Positions 19,777-29,846 of a stretch of DNA of 35,924 bases are shown piece by piece (the stretch's first letter is position 1; each line of letters begins with the position of its first letter). The notes beneath the pieces were generated by a model. That model had not been told where the DNA came from. It did not search any database and saw nothing but the letters and a program-made list of their open reading frames with translations. The position numbers and the translations under genes are program-made. Source of the DNA: Basidiobolus meristosporus CBS 931.73 (lineage: Eukaryota > Basidiobolomycota > Basidiobolomycetes > Basidiobolales > Basidiobolaceae); contig MCFE01000794.1 in assembly GCA_002104905.1 (NCBI GenBank), forward strand, positions 1-35,924. Direction: 5' to 3'.

Positions 19777-20860
19777 TTAGGTAGGTTCTGAGTTGATCCC
19801 AGCTTTCAGAGCAAATTGCTCTGACATGTATTCATGCAATGCTCCTGAGTCAATCATGATCTTGGCAGGTACTCCATTGATTACTCCATTCAAGTATAAT
19901 AGCTTTCCTGAGTTTAAGGTCATCTGGGATAGGTATTCTTCTGTCATGTGGAAGGTGAGTTCTGAGTCTTCTTCAAGTTCATCCTTCATGTTACTATGCT
20001 CCATGGCCTCAATACGGTTAAAGGTTCTTGATGGCTGGTGTCCATTTCTTCTCTGAGGGCAGTACTTTGCAATATGTCCTTGCTGGTGGCAATTGAAGCA
20101 AAGTCCTTTCTTCTTACATTCTTTCAAGGCAGGATTCTTCTGCATAGCATCTATTTCCATTGGTACTGCTTCTGACTGTCTTCTTTCATAATGATTGTAA
20201 CCTTTCTGATTAGTCCCTGTAGGCTTCCCAACTCCAAACATAGCTGAGTCATAGTCAATGGCAATCTCAATGGCTTCTTCAATAGTCTGAGGTCTTCAAT
20301 AATTCACTTCCTTGCGAGTTCTTTCTTCTAACCCATCAATAAAGTATTCAACTTGATCCAGGGGGTCCATTCTATCAATTTGTCCAAGTAGACATCTGTA
20401 CTCATAGAGGTATTCTTGAACCATTCCTTTCTGTCTGAGTGTCTTTAACTTCCTTCTTAGTAGTGTCTGTTGGTGTGGAGGTTCAAAAGCATCCTGAATT
20501 TCCGACACAAACTCATCCCAGGTAGAGATTGTAGAGCATCCCATCATAGTGGCTGACCTGATCTTGTTATGGTACCACTGTAAAGCTGCATCTGCCAGGT
20601 AAGAAGCTGCATAATGCAACTTGCTTTCTGGAGCAATTCCTTTAGCCTTAAAAGCTTCTTCAATCTGAAAGAGCCAAGTCTACAGGTTTTCATTGACTCT
20701 GCCATGGTACTGGTTGACTTTCACACTAAAGTTGCTCTTAACAGGGCATTGCTGGTTCTGAGCCATAGTAGTCATTCCATGTTGCTGTTGGCTGAGGATC
20801 TGGAGTAACTGTTGCTGTTGGGCCAGGATTTGCTGCATGGCATTCTTCCATTATTAATTG
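19777..20860 (-). pseudogene. gypsy-2 gag and protease N-terminal part with nonsense codons
   Basis: Gag contains a glutamine-rich coiled segment (about 20835-20770), the conserved capsid-like block AASYLADAALQWYHNKIRS (about 20615-20560), DGLEERTRKEV, and a zinc knuckle CFNCHQQGHIAKYC (about 20105-20064). The protease active site is MIDSGALHEYM (about 19860-19828). In-frame stops include TGA at 20296-20298 and a TAG near 20683, both consistent with C-to-T changes in CGA and CAG codons. The same frame is kept through these stops, so this is point decay rather than rearrangement. Confidence 0.9.
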
Positions 20861-20908
20861 TCCGACATCTTGAGGGTGGTTTCTTCTTTCTTCAGGAGGG
20901 AGGTTTCT

Positions 20909-20926
20909 GGTCATTGCTGCTACCAA
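20909..20926 (-). promoter_or_regulatory. Primer-binding site of gypsy-2
   Basis: Adjacent to the 5' LTR the minus strand reads TTGGTAGCAGCAATGACC. TGGTAGC agrees with the complement of an initiator tRNA-Met 3' end, but the following bases do not, so the primer tRNA is uncertain. Confidence 0.5.
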
Positions 20927-21295
20927 TGTTACAAGACTTGGTATAAGAGTTGTAGAGGAATAGGGAGTTTGGCTAGTATTGTATTCACTAAAACTTGAAC
21001 TGATTTTTATTGAGGTTCCAGCAGCTCCTTATATACATTTTGCCAGATCAATTGCTGACTAATTGAATTTCCTAATGTAGGTTGTGGCTGATGACTCATT
21101 TGATTGCATCAACATCACCCAATAAGATCCTACTTAATATATCTATTTCTGTCTGATAAGGATCTGCTGATTCATTTGCTGACTAATGCTACTGATTTCA
21201 TAGATAAAACTGATATACTGATAACCTAAACATATACTAATTGATTTTGACTAAAAACTGATCTAACTTAAGCATTCAAGCGGCAGATCATAACA
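20927..21295 (-). repeat. 5' LTR of gypsy-2
   Basis: 369 bp, paired with the LTR at 16359-16726 (eight substitutions, one indel). Termini are TGTTA and TAACA, and the TATATAA and AATAAA signals are both conserved. Confidence 0.93.
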
Positions 21296-22081
21296 CCATT
21301 TTATCTATTCAAACAAAAGAAGCTTTGTCTAAAAATTAAAGTATAATTATAGCTTAGTACTTTTTGAGTACTATATTACTGATATATCTATATGTCTTTC
21401 ACAGGGACATTAAAAATGAAAATAGAATTAAATGTGAAAATAGACTTGGTATATGACATAAAAACAGTATAGAGTTAAATGGTTATGACACAAAATTTAT
21501 GGTAAATATAAGTAATCAAAAAACAAGACTAGTACACTAAAAAATAGATTTAACATATAAGAAAAATGTATTTAATTAAATTTAGTATGACAAAAAAATT
21601 TTTGAGGGTATTAAAACTTTGGAAAAATATTATTTTTTTTATTATAAGGCAAGACAACTGTAACTTAGCAGTATTGATTCCATCAGGACACTGTGCAAAA
21701 CTATCAAAAAATTATTGCACCCCAGATATCATATGAGCTTAGTCAAAATTTCTCACCACAACAATATAAAGTGGTATACAATTGGTTCTCTGCCAATTTT
21801 CTCACTTTCTGATCCTGGACACTGTATCACCTCCTATGTTTATGTGCATTGATTGGCTATTGCCACTTTTTCATACTGCTTAATTCCTGACTCCACTGTT
21901 TCACTTACTTTACATGCATACAAATTAATTTATTTCCATTGAAACTTCAGTTGTACCTTAATTGCCATTTCTGTTCACCTATGCAAGTCCCTATACCCTA
22001 CACCAACATTGAGCTCAACTCCACACTCAACAAGTAACTCCATTAAAATTCACCATTCAATACATTTTCTGCTGTGACACT
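21296..22081. other. Strongly AT-rich noncoding stretch
   Basis: No gene is supported. The segment 21300-21660 is especially rich in A and T with poly-A/T runs. It is the far side of the gypsy-2 target site and continues sequence interrupted at 16358. Confidence 0.5.
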
Positions 22082-23200
22082 CTATTTCCACAACTTTGGC
22101 AGGAACCCTATAACTATATGCCATTGTTCATTCTCTAATTCCCAGATGACCTGGTCTTCAGCCAGCACTGCAAAGTCTAGCCTCTCAACAGCCAGTCTTT
22201 GCAATAAGTCCTTGCAGTATTCAAGTGCATTTTCTTGAGCACTGAGCATGAAGACATGCTGCAACCTCTTGGTGTGCTTATTAATTTTCCAAAGTACCAC
22301 CAAAGGCATTTTCAATTTTTTGAGTTCTTGACATTGTTACTTTGTCTTTTAGTGCGATCTCCACTCTGTCAACAATAGAGGACATTGAGATTGTGGTAGA
22401 CATATTGCCTTTCACTGCAAACTCAACTGGACACACTTCCAACTCTTGTGAAAACAGCTGTTTTCTTGTTGGTAATTCTTGTTGTCTATAATGGGATTCA
22501 GTCTGTTCTGGGCTTACAGCGTTGATTGGCAAGAACAACAGCTTTTCTCTCAAGCTTCCCTTCCTCTGGATTGGGTAGAATTTTTCTCCTTTACCTTTTG
22601 CTTTATCACTTTCAGATCTCTCACTGCTACTTTGTCAGAGTGTTTCTTGTATTTGACTACATTTACTCTCTGATAAATACTGCTCTGATCCATTTGTTTT
22701 GGTCTGCTTGTCTGTTGCTGGCACTCTGCAGGCCACCTGATGCTTCTTTCCCACTTGTTTTGAGCTCTCAGCCCATGCTGTGACAGGCTCCTCAGGTATG
22801 TGCTTATTTTTATCACTGCCAGGTTCCTAATTGCTACTAATACTGAGTGCTTCTTGGGCAAAACTATGCTTTTTCCTTGGCAAATTTTGTGCAGGTGCAT
22901 TTGTAACTGCCTGCCTCTCCCTTATTGGCACTCTTCCAGCTCACATATGCCTCTTTGATACTGGTTTGGGGCTTTTGGCCTAACTGTTACAGGCTCTTCA
23001 GGAAGCTGCTGGCTTTTAGCCATTGCACCTTTGTTCTTCTGCCTTTCAAAGTTTCTGCTATTCTTGAGATATTTTCTTAGCATATCACCACTGGCCCAAA
23101 ATCTCTTTGCTTGTTTGAGTCCAGGATAATGCCCCTGGAGTAAGTCAAGCCCATTTTGCTTGGCCTTGTGTTTCTTATGGTCATACAGCTCAATGCTTTT
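22082..23200 (-). pseudogene. Unknown repeat-borne coding sequence, copy B
   Basis: This is a second copy of the unidentified family at 13827-14823, same strand and order. Its N-terminal part (about 23180-23000) has RFWASGDMLRKYLKNSRNF and RQKNKGAMAKSQQL. The middle (22900-22550) is basic and repetitive: the module KKHSVLVAIRNLAVIK near 22850 recurs as KKHSDKVAVRDLKVIK near 22640. The C-terminal part (22553-22082) has SIVDRVEIALKDKV, NKHTKRLQHVF, and a segment ending AVLAEDQVIWELENEQW. It extends past the point where copy A is cut by an LTR. Stops and frame changes show it is not intact. No known domain was recognised. Confidence 0.55.
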
Positions 23201-23229
23201 TTACCTTCTTTTGAAGTTACGCAACTTCT

Positions 23230-23385
23230 TCTGCTGTTACTCTGGGTTTAGCTTTGTTTCCTGTCACCTTGCTCCAAGGTCTTTTTTACCCAAGGTAGAT
23301 CTACATCTTGATTCTCCAAAGTTTGTAGTTCTTATTATCCAGCCTCTCCTATACAGGCAAAATCCAAATGAACGGTGTAGTACTA
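23230..23385 (-). pseudogene. Copia gag N-terminal fragment
   Basis: The minus strand encodes NYKLWRIKM followed by a stop, resembling the NYxxWxxxM signature at the start of copia Gag and matching copia-2 gag at about 29480-29560 at the nucleotide level. Only about 150 bp remain. Confidence 0.6.
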
Positions 23386-23435
23386 ATGAGCATTATATCT
23401 ATAGTTTAGTGTGTAATAGCTTGATACTGTAGGAA

Positions 23436-23530
23436 GAAACCAGACAGGCAATCTCTACAGCTGAAGTGGAGAATATAACTGCTTGTCAAGCAACTAAGGA
23501 GGCTCTATGGCTCTGAAATTACTCAAATAA
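23436..23530 (+). pseudogene. Copia RNase H fragment
   Basis: The plus strand reads RQAISTAEVEN-like sequence followed by TACQATKEALWL, the RNase H segment found in copia elements as ALSTKEAEYMAACEATKEA. It is truncated on both sides and lies in opposite orientation to the adjacent gag fragment. Confidence 0.6.
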
Positions 23531-23537
23531 ACCAGCA

Positions 23538-24277
23538 TACATATGATATGAAATGCTGCTTAAATGTTTGCAATATATCAGTTTTAAGCCAAATCAGTTA
23601 CTTTTATGCTTGGCTTATCAGTATATCACTGTTATGATCTACTGCTTGAATGCTGTAGTTAGATTAGCTTTTAGTCAACTCAATTAGTTTTATGCTTAGA
23701 CTATCAGTATAGCTGAGTTATCTATCAAGTCTGTGGTATTGGTCAGCAGATGAATCAGCAGCTCCTTATCAGACAGAAGTATATATATCAAGTAGGAAAT
23801 AATGGGTGATGATGATACAATCAAATGTGTCATCAGCCACAACCTATTAGGAAATACAATTAGTCAACAATTCATTTGGCAAAATGTGTAGAAGGAGCTG
23901 CTGGAGCCTCAATATAAATCAGTTCAAGTTTTAGTGAATACAATACTAGCTAAACTCCCTACTCCTCTACAACTCTGGTAACAAGACCTGTAACATCAGT
24001 GGTATTTAACATAGTGGTAGTATTAGTCAGCAGATGAGTCAATAGATCATTATCACACAGAAATAGAAGTATTAAGCAACACCTAGCTGGCTGAGGGTGA
24101 TGCATTCAAATGAATCATCAGCCATAACCTACACTTGGAAAAAAATTAGTAGGCACTTGATGTGGCAAAATGTGAAAAAACCTGCTGGAACCTCAATAAA
24201 AATCAGTCAAGTTTCAGTGAAAATCATACTGGCTCAAATATGTATTCTTCTGCAACTTTTATTTCAGACCTGTACTA
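23538..24277 (+). repeat. gypsy-2-family LTR interrupted by a second LTR of the same family
   Basis: Segments 23538-23629 and 23996-24277 are the two parts of one diverged LTR (start near TGATATGAAATGCTGCTT, end near CCTGTACTA). They are split inside the TATCAGTATATCAGT segment by the LTR at 23630-23995. Outer boundaries are approximate because this copy is old. Confidence 0.75.
23630..23995 (+). repeat. Solo LTR of the gypsy-2 family, nested
   Basis: 366 bp from TGTTATGATC to CCTGTAACA, homologous to the gypsy-2 LTRs in opposite orientation. Flanking bases TCAC and TCAG are consistent with a 4-bp TSD carrying one mutation. It is inserted in an older LTR of the same family. Confidence 0.85.
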
Positions 24278-24374
24278 TTTGTCACAATAATGACCAGAAA
24301 TTGTCCTCCTGAGAAAGTAGAAGCCTGCCTCAAAATGTCAGAAACCTAGAATGGAAGATTGCTGGCAGTATATT

Positions 24375-25108
24375 AGACTTGTTCCGTTGGATAGTGCCAC
24401 ATTGAGCCATGAGTGCCAAATGATGCCATAGTGTGCCAGAGAGGCCAATTGAGCCTCTACTTAGCCACAGAGTGTGAAACATAGCTCCGCATCTTCATGC
24501 AAAGCAGCCCCTGTGTTTCACCCATTGTGTTGGAGAAAATCCATTTTTTGACCTTTTTTTTTGGATCAATGTTGCGCAGGATGTATTAGAGCACAAGCAG
24601 ATTGAAGATATGCATCTGGTACTCAATACCCATGGCACTCTGAATCTAGCTCCTGTAGCTTGTATCATGTCACAAAAATGAATGGCACTATCTTGGTCCA
24701 CTGGTACTATCTGGCACTATAAGTGCTTTGTATAGATCTTACTTTAGGGCTTATATTTAAATATAGTGCCAGATAGTACCAGTGGACCAAGATAGTGCCA
24801 TTCATTTTTGTGACATGATACAAGCTACAGGAGCTAGATTCAGAGTGCCATGGGTATTGAGTACCAGATGCATATCTTCAGTTCTCCTGTGCTCTTACAC
24901 ATCCTGAGCTACATTGATCCACAAAAAAAGGTCAAAAAATGGATTTTCTCCTGTGCAATGAGTGAAACACAGGAGCTGCTTTACATGAAGATGCAGAGCT
25001 ATGTTTTACACTCTGTGGCCAAGTATAGGCTCACTTGACCTCTCTGGCACACTATGGCATCATTTGGCACTCATGGCTCAATGTGGCACTATCCAACGGA
25101 ACAAGTCT
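24375..25108. repeat. 734-bp palindrome with 346-bp arms (foldback or long-TIR element)
   Basis: The left arm 24375-24720 and right arm 24763-25108 are equal in length (346 nt) and inverted around a 42-nt spacer, 24721-24762. The inner 118 nt and outer 70 nt of the arms are identical by eye; about two dozen differences lie between. Ends read AGACTTGTTCCG. Flanking TA, or TATTA versus TATTC, is a possible TSD. Each arm also carries ATAGTGCC near its outer end and the inverse GGCACTAT at its inner end. Open frames in the two arms mirror each other and show no domain. The structure fits a foldback/MITE-type element or two inverted copies of one element. Confidence 0.9.
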
Positions 25109-25326
25109 ATTCTGACTCAATAGCAACAGTTACTTCATTTCTTCTGTCAGCTTCAATAAGGAATGACTACCATGGTCGTGAGAAAGCAAAGCCCTGTCAA
25201 GCACAGCTGTACTATGAGGGTCTACAGGTAACATGATATAGTTGATGCAAGCCTTGCAGCATAGAGCTTTCATATTGATGATGGTTTGAAGGTAAAAGTA
25301 TTTGTTGCAGAGAGCAAGTAGCATTA

Positions 25327-25694
25327 TGTTACAACTTAAGAAGTGTATTGAATATACAGCACTTATCAAGAAATAATGAAAATAGTTGAGCTGCTGTTTA
25401 CTCATAAAGAAGCTTGGTACTTATACCTTTGTAGAAGTAATACCACTGTAATATTAAGTAAGGAGGGTTTCTTAGCATTCAGGAGCATTCTGCAACAGTC
25501 TCAGGGTTAGTACTTAATATTTGGTAAAAGCACTAATTTGATCTTAATGATAGGAGAGTAATCATAGTGTCATATATCTGTAAAGATGGAGAAGTTAGGG
25601 CTGTAAATTAGTCCTATAGTGACCAAGACTAGTCCAGAACTGCTAAACAAATATTCAGCTGTTGAATGATACCAAATAGTCTAATATTTCCACA
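25327..25694 (-). repeat. 3' LTR of copia-2
   Basis: 368 bp, in element orientation TGTGGAAATATTAG to GTTGTAACA. TATAA begins at 25425 on the minus strand and AGTAAA (AATAAA in the 5' LTR) follows 23 nt later. Homologous to 29621-29846. Confidence 0.85.
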
Positions 25695-25706
25695 TTACCC
25701 CTCATC
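25695..25706 (-). promoter_or_regulatory. Polypurine tract of copia-2
   Basis: The minus strand reads GATGAGGGGTAA directly before the LTR terminus TGTGG. Confidence 0.6.
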
Positions 25707-26755
25707 TACATAGTTTCTTAACCCTGATTCCTCACTAAGATTCTCAAGTTGTGGTCAAGCTAATGGCCTTGTCAATATATCTGCTACCATTTTGTCAGAT
25801 GGGCAGTATTCTAAATCCACTAATTTATTTTCTACAGCTTCCTTCACAAAGTTTTATTGTATATCTATGTGCTTAGTTCTGGCATGATTAGTAGAATTCC
25901 TAGCTAATAAACAACTTTGATTATCCTTGCAAATACAGGTTGGGTCATCTGAATCAAGACCTAAGTCTTTGGGAAATTTTCATTGTCATATAGCCTTGGT
26001 TGCTTCACAAGCAGCCTTTTATTCAGCTTCAGTTATAGATTGGGCCACAGTTGGTTGTTTCTTGCAATTCCAACTAATTGCTGCACCAGCATAAAGAAAT
26101 ACAAACCTAGTGGTAAAGCATCTGTCAATCAGATACCTACCCCAATCAGAATCACCATAGCCATTAAACATATGCTTATTAGTTGCACCAGGGTACTCCA
26201 TAAAAATATCAATGAAACATTGCAGATACCAGAAGTTTTGCTTAACTGCTTTGATTTGCTGACACCCATAGTTCTGCATCAAATACTTGACTATTTCAGC
26301 TACTTGACCATCTGGACATATAGACACCATCATGTACATCAAGCTACCAGCCATTGACTATAGAGAAAGTTCTGGTTCATATTTGAGCAGTTTTCACCAT
26401 AAACAAGTGGAGATTTGCTCAATCTCAGGTTATTGTCCATGGGGGTTGCTGCAGGCTTGCAATTTTCCATTTTGAAGCATCTATGAATGTCCCTGAAGTA
26501 CTTAGACTGATTTGGCACAATTTCAGCCTAACTATGCTAAATTTGACCTCAATTTCAAGAAAATGGCTTGACTTTCCAAGATGTTTCATTTCAAACTTCC
26601 TGATGAGCTCTGAGTCCATCTGTTCAAGGGCCTCCTGGTTACTTGTAGCTATTATTATGTTGTCAACATACAGCACCAGGATAATTATTCCTTTTTAAGC
26701 TCTTTCTCATTTTTATTGTGATCTGCAGAGCTGCAAATGAGACCAATCTTCTCAT
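25707..26755 (-). pseudogene. copia-2 RT C-terminal half and RNase H
   Basis: Minus strand, from the LTR insertion downwards: LYVDNIIIATSNQEALEQ (26676 onwards) contains the RT catalytic site as YVDN, the second Asp being Asn. MAGSLMYMMV follows at 26354. RNase H has GYGDSDWGRYL, FVFLYAGAAISWNCKKQPTV and, in damaged sequence to about 25740, HARTKHIDI and EYCPSDKMVADILT. Stops separate these parts. Confidence 0.85.
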
Positions 26756-27123
26756 TGTTAAGATCGGCTGCTTGAATGTTTAAGTTAGATCAGTTTTTAG
26801 TCAAATCAATTAGTATATGTTTAGGTTATCAGTATATCAGTATTATCTATGAAATCAGTAGCATTAGTCAGCAAATGAATCAGCAGGTCCTTATCAGACA
26901 GAAATTGATATATTCAATTGGATCTTATTGGGTGATGATGACGCATTCAAATGAGTCATCAGCCACAGCCTACATTAGGAAATAAAATTAGTCAGCAATT
27001 GATCTGGCAAAATGTATATAAGGAGCTGCTGGAACCTCAATAAAAATCAGTTCAAGTTTTAGTGAGTACAATACTAGCTAAACTCCCTATTCCTTTACAA
27101 CTCTTATACCAAGACTTGTAACA
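26756..27123 (+). repeat. Solo LTR of the gypsy-2 family with perfect 4-bp TSD TCAT
   Basis: 368 bp from TGTTAAGATC to CTTGTAACA, the same length as the gypsy-2 LTRs and very similar to them. TCAT flanks it at 26752-26755 and 27124-27127. It cuts the copia-2 RT between its palm N-terminal segment (KIDIYHDV) and the YVDN segment. TATATAAGG and AATAAA are retained. Confidence 0.93.
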
Positions 27124-28127
27124 TCATGGTATATGTCAATCTTGTGATATGATGCTGTAGGTGCCTGCTTAAGTCCATGTAGCAATTTCATCAGTTTGCA
27201 CTCCTTATGAGGCCCTTTTGTATATATAGCATCTTCTGGCTGCTCCATATACATAGTTTCATGCAGATCACCATTTCCAAAGGCTGATGCAATGTTCATT
27301 TGGTGCAGATATAAACTGTGTACAGCTACCAGGACTAAGACTGTCCAACTGGAGCTAAATTTGGCTACTAGAGTAAGAGTTAACTAAAATCTAGTCCCTG
27401 GATCTGGGAATAGCCTTTGGCTGTCCATCTAGCCTTGTGCTTGTCAACATTACCATCTGAGATTATCTTGATCACGCAAACCCATCAACATCCTATTGGA
27501 TTTCTCCAAGTTGGTAAGTCTACCAGTGCTGATATTTTTGCCTTTGATCAGTGACTGATACTCTTCCTGCATGGCTTGCTGACACATAGTAGCATCTGGA
27601 CTTTACATTGCATGTTCCAGACTCTGAGGTTTGGCACACAAAGAGTGATAAACTTCCTCATGTTCATTGGATGACTGCCACTACAGTCCAGGGGCATTTT
27701 GTACTCTTGTAGATCTACTAACAGTGGTAATCTGTCCTGTTCTGGAACTGGCAGAGTTTTCTTTTGTATGTGACTGGATTAGGTATGTATCTCCCTCATT
27801 AGTGGGGATTACATCATCAGGTAGCCGGCCAATACACTCGGTGGCATTCTAAACTGAACTCTCCTTATATACAAGATTCCTGCTGTGGATTGGCTTCTGA
27901 ATCTCACCATTATACACTGTATACCCTTTAGTATCATCAAAATACCTAAGAAAGTTTCCTTTTCTACTCCTTTGCTCCAACTTGAGCATTTATTGACATT
28001 GATGTGCTAGAAACATCCCTGCAAAGATCCTGAGACACTGGAGGTCTAGTTTCTTGCCTGCATATGCTCCAAAGGATATAGAGTAACCTAGTGCCAATTA
28101 TCTTACAATATCAAGCAGATCAGATGC
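27124..28127 (-). pseudogene. copia-2 integrase C-terminus and RT N-terminal half
   Basis: From 28127 downwards the minus strand encodes the copia integrase C-terminal block (FLRYFDDTKGYTVYNGEIQKP, in two overlapping pieces), a linker, then RT with VDKHKARWTAKGYSQIQGLD (about 27440-27380), MNIASAFGNGDLHETMYMEQ (27299 onwards) and LLHGLKQAPTA. Several stops interrupt it. The integrase zinc-binding and catalytic core expected between 28127 and 28491 is absent. Confidence 0.8.
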
Positions 28128-28490
28128 TGTGATCTAACACTGGAATATTTAAGTTAGATCAGTTTTTAGTCAATCAATCCTTTTATGCTTATCTTATCAG
28201 TATATCAGTGTTAAGTATCAGAGCAGTAGTACTAGTCAGCAGATGAATCAGTATTTTGTTATTATACAGAAGTAGATATTTTGAGTGTCATATTATTGGG
28301 TGATGATGATGCAATCAAATTAGTCATGAGCCATAAGCTACTTGAGGAATACAACTAGTCAGCAATTGATCTGACATGATTTCCATAAGGAGCTGCTGGA
28401 ACCTTGATAAGAATCAGTTAAGGTATTAGTGAATACAATACTAGCTGAACTCCCTTTTCCTCTACAGCCCTTATATCAAGGCTTGTAACA
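28128..28490 (+). repeat. Diverged solo LTR of the gypsy-2 family
   Basis: 363 bp, TGTGATCTAACA to GCTTGTAACA. It is more diverged than the 26756 copy and its flanks (ATGC and CAGC) do not match. It sits exactly where the integrase core of copia-2 is missing, which suggests a deletion involving this LTR. Confidence 0.85.
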
Positions 28491-29600
28491 CAGCCTAGCA
28501 AATGCAAATATCAGTCCCCTAGTAGTTGCTTTACTCACTCAGAGTAGATCCATAGATATTCCTGACATATAGAGTACATCAGTCAATTTGCTCTTGCTAC
28601 CCTTGAAATATCCCTCACAAATAGCTGTATAGACCACTAGAGGTAGCTTTTAGTTCAGAGATTTTTCCCAATAAGCCCTTGTATCAGAAACTGTCTTTAT
28701 GTTGCTGAATCACTCCATCATACCACAAATATAGAGTGATGCTCAGGAGTCAATATACCATTTATGACCTTGGGTGCTTGCATTGACTTGTACAGTTACA
28801 CATAACTGTGCATCTGTTTTTATATGGTGGCCTGCTCTAGTTTCTGAATTTCATCTGCTTGTTTCTTGCTGTATTCTCTTAGTCAGTGTCCTGGATTTAT
28901 AGAGTATTTACAGCAACCAGGACTTCATTGGTTCTGTTGCTTTTCCTTCTTTTCTTTGCATCTTTCAGAACTGGATAAAGCAGTATCACAATTTTCTCTG
29001 CCTGATCTTTACATCTGAGTTCTGTATGGAGAAGTCTTCCTTTGATGTGCTTAAGGTCAGGTTGTCTTCTCTGCTTTTAAAAAAATGTAGGGGTGGCTTA
29101 TACTTGTTGGGTAAGCTGCAAAGCAGGGCAAGTATCATTTCTACCTCATATTTACTAGCATCAATGATGTTAAGCAATTCTGCAAATGTTGCCTTTCTGC
29201 TAATGTGTTGTGGCATGTCATTCTCAGCCTTTTTGCACATGTTGAAGAACTTTGTATTCAAGTAAAACTTGCCTGAAAGTAACTTTGCTCAAACCATTTT
29301 CTCTAAGCTTTCCCCTACTGCTTTGGCACTATTGGAATCATGAGTTTGTCCAATGGAGGAATCTTGCACGTTGGTAAGTACAGCATTAATAGCTTTTCTC
29401 TCCTTTGCTCAAAACCTTTCAACTTTTTCGATGTACTTTTGGGCCTCTCCTGTAGCTATATTCTAAAGCTTTCTTTCCTCTAGGTGGATGTGCATCTTGA
29501 TTATTCCAAGTCTGGAGTTCTTTTCCTAAACCTCTCCTTTACAGGAAGAATGTTTGTACTGTTCTGTTTGCCAGTAGATGTCATCCTTAGATTAGATAAG
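28491..29600 (-). pseudogene. copia-2 gag, protease and pre-integrase remnant
   Basis: Gag begins near 29545 with a weak copia Gag start (IIKMHIHLEERKL) and continues through LNTKFFNMCKKAENDMPQ and ILALLCSLPNKYKPPL (29261-28986). A damaged zinc knuckle (CCKY, PGH) is near 28920-28880. The protease site reads WYIDS-stop-AS near 28765, the glycine codon GGA having become TGA. The pre-integrase block LLxVSKATTRGLIFAFA ends at the inserted LTR. At least five in-frame stops are visible. Confidence 0.8.
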
Positions 29601-29608
29601 GGAATTTA

Positions 29609-29620
29609 GAGCTCATAACC
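29609..29620 (-). promoter_or_regulatory. Half-tRNA(iMet) primer-binding site of copia-2
   Basis: The minus strand reads GGTTATGAGCTC immediately inside the 5' LTR. It matches the complement of the initiator tRNA-Met anticodon arm at 11 of 12 positions. It is the same kind of site as in copia-1 at 4906-4917. Confidence 0.72.
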
Positions 29621-29846
29621 TGTGGCAATTCAAGAAGTGTTTGCTATATGGGGAACTGGTCAGGAATCAATGATAATAGTTGACTATTGTTTATTCATAC
29701 AGAAGCTTATGTACTTTTGTAGAAGTAATACAGCTGGAATACTAACTGTAAAACTAAGTAAGGAGAATTTCTCAACATTTAGGAGTATTTGGAAACTGCC
29801 TCAGAGTGAATACAAAATGTTTGGTAAAGGTGTCCATTTGATGCGG
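29621..29846 (-). repeat. Truncated 5' LTR of copia-2
   Basis: 226 bp homologous to the 3' LTR at 25327-25530; the plus strand starts TGTGGCAATTCAAGAAGTG. Homology stops exactly where the gypsy-1 LTR begins at 29847, so gypsy-1 inserted into this LTR. AATAAA is intact here. Confidence 0.82.

Larger units (their letters stand above)
16359..21295 (-). mobile_element. Complete Ty3/gypsy retrotransposon (gypsy-2)
   Basis: This 4937-bp element lies in minus orientation. LTRs at 20927-21295 (5') and 16359-16726 (3') differ by eight substitutions and one 1-bp indel, about 98% identity. The sequence CCAT flanks both sides (16355-16358 and 21296-21299), giving a 4-bp TSD; a solo LTR of this family at 26756 has TCAT on both sides, confirming the length. 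Coding order is gag, protease, RT, RNase H, integrase with a GPY/F module and no chromodomain. It has in-frame stops, frameshifts and a lost catalytic Asp in integrase, so it is recent but inactive. Confidence 0.95.
25327..29846 (-). mobile_element. Decayed Ty1/copia retrotransposon (copia-2), split by two solo LTRs
   Basis: In minus orientation: partial 5' LTR (29621-29846), half-tRNA primer site (29609-29620), gag, protease, pre-integrase, remains of integrase, RT, RNase H, polypurine tract, 3' LTR (25327-25694). The 5' LTR is cut off by the gypsy-1 LTR at 29847. gypsy-2-type solo LTRs interrupt it at 26756-27123 and 28128-28490. Its proteins differ clearly from copia-1, so it is a separate family. 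Many stops and a missing integrase core make it non-functional. Confidence 0.9.

Noticed and set aside
16359-21295. RIP (repeat-induced point mutation) of the gypsy-2 element
   Set aside because: The LTR pair shows mixed substitutions including T/A changes and about 98% identity, unlike the dense C-to-T pattern of RIP; scattered deamination explains the stops better.
24495-25038. Mirror-image reading frames in the two palindrome arms
   Set aside because: They are the same sequence on opposite strands, short and without a domain; a byproduct of the palindrome.
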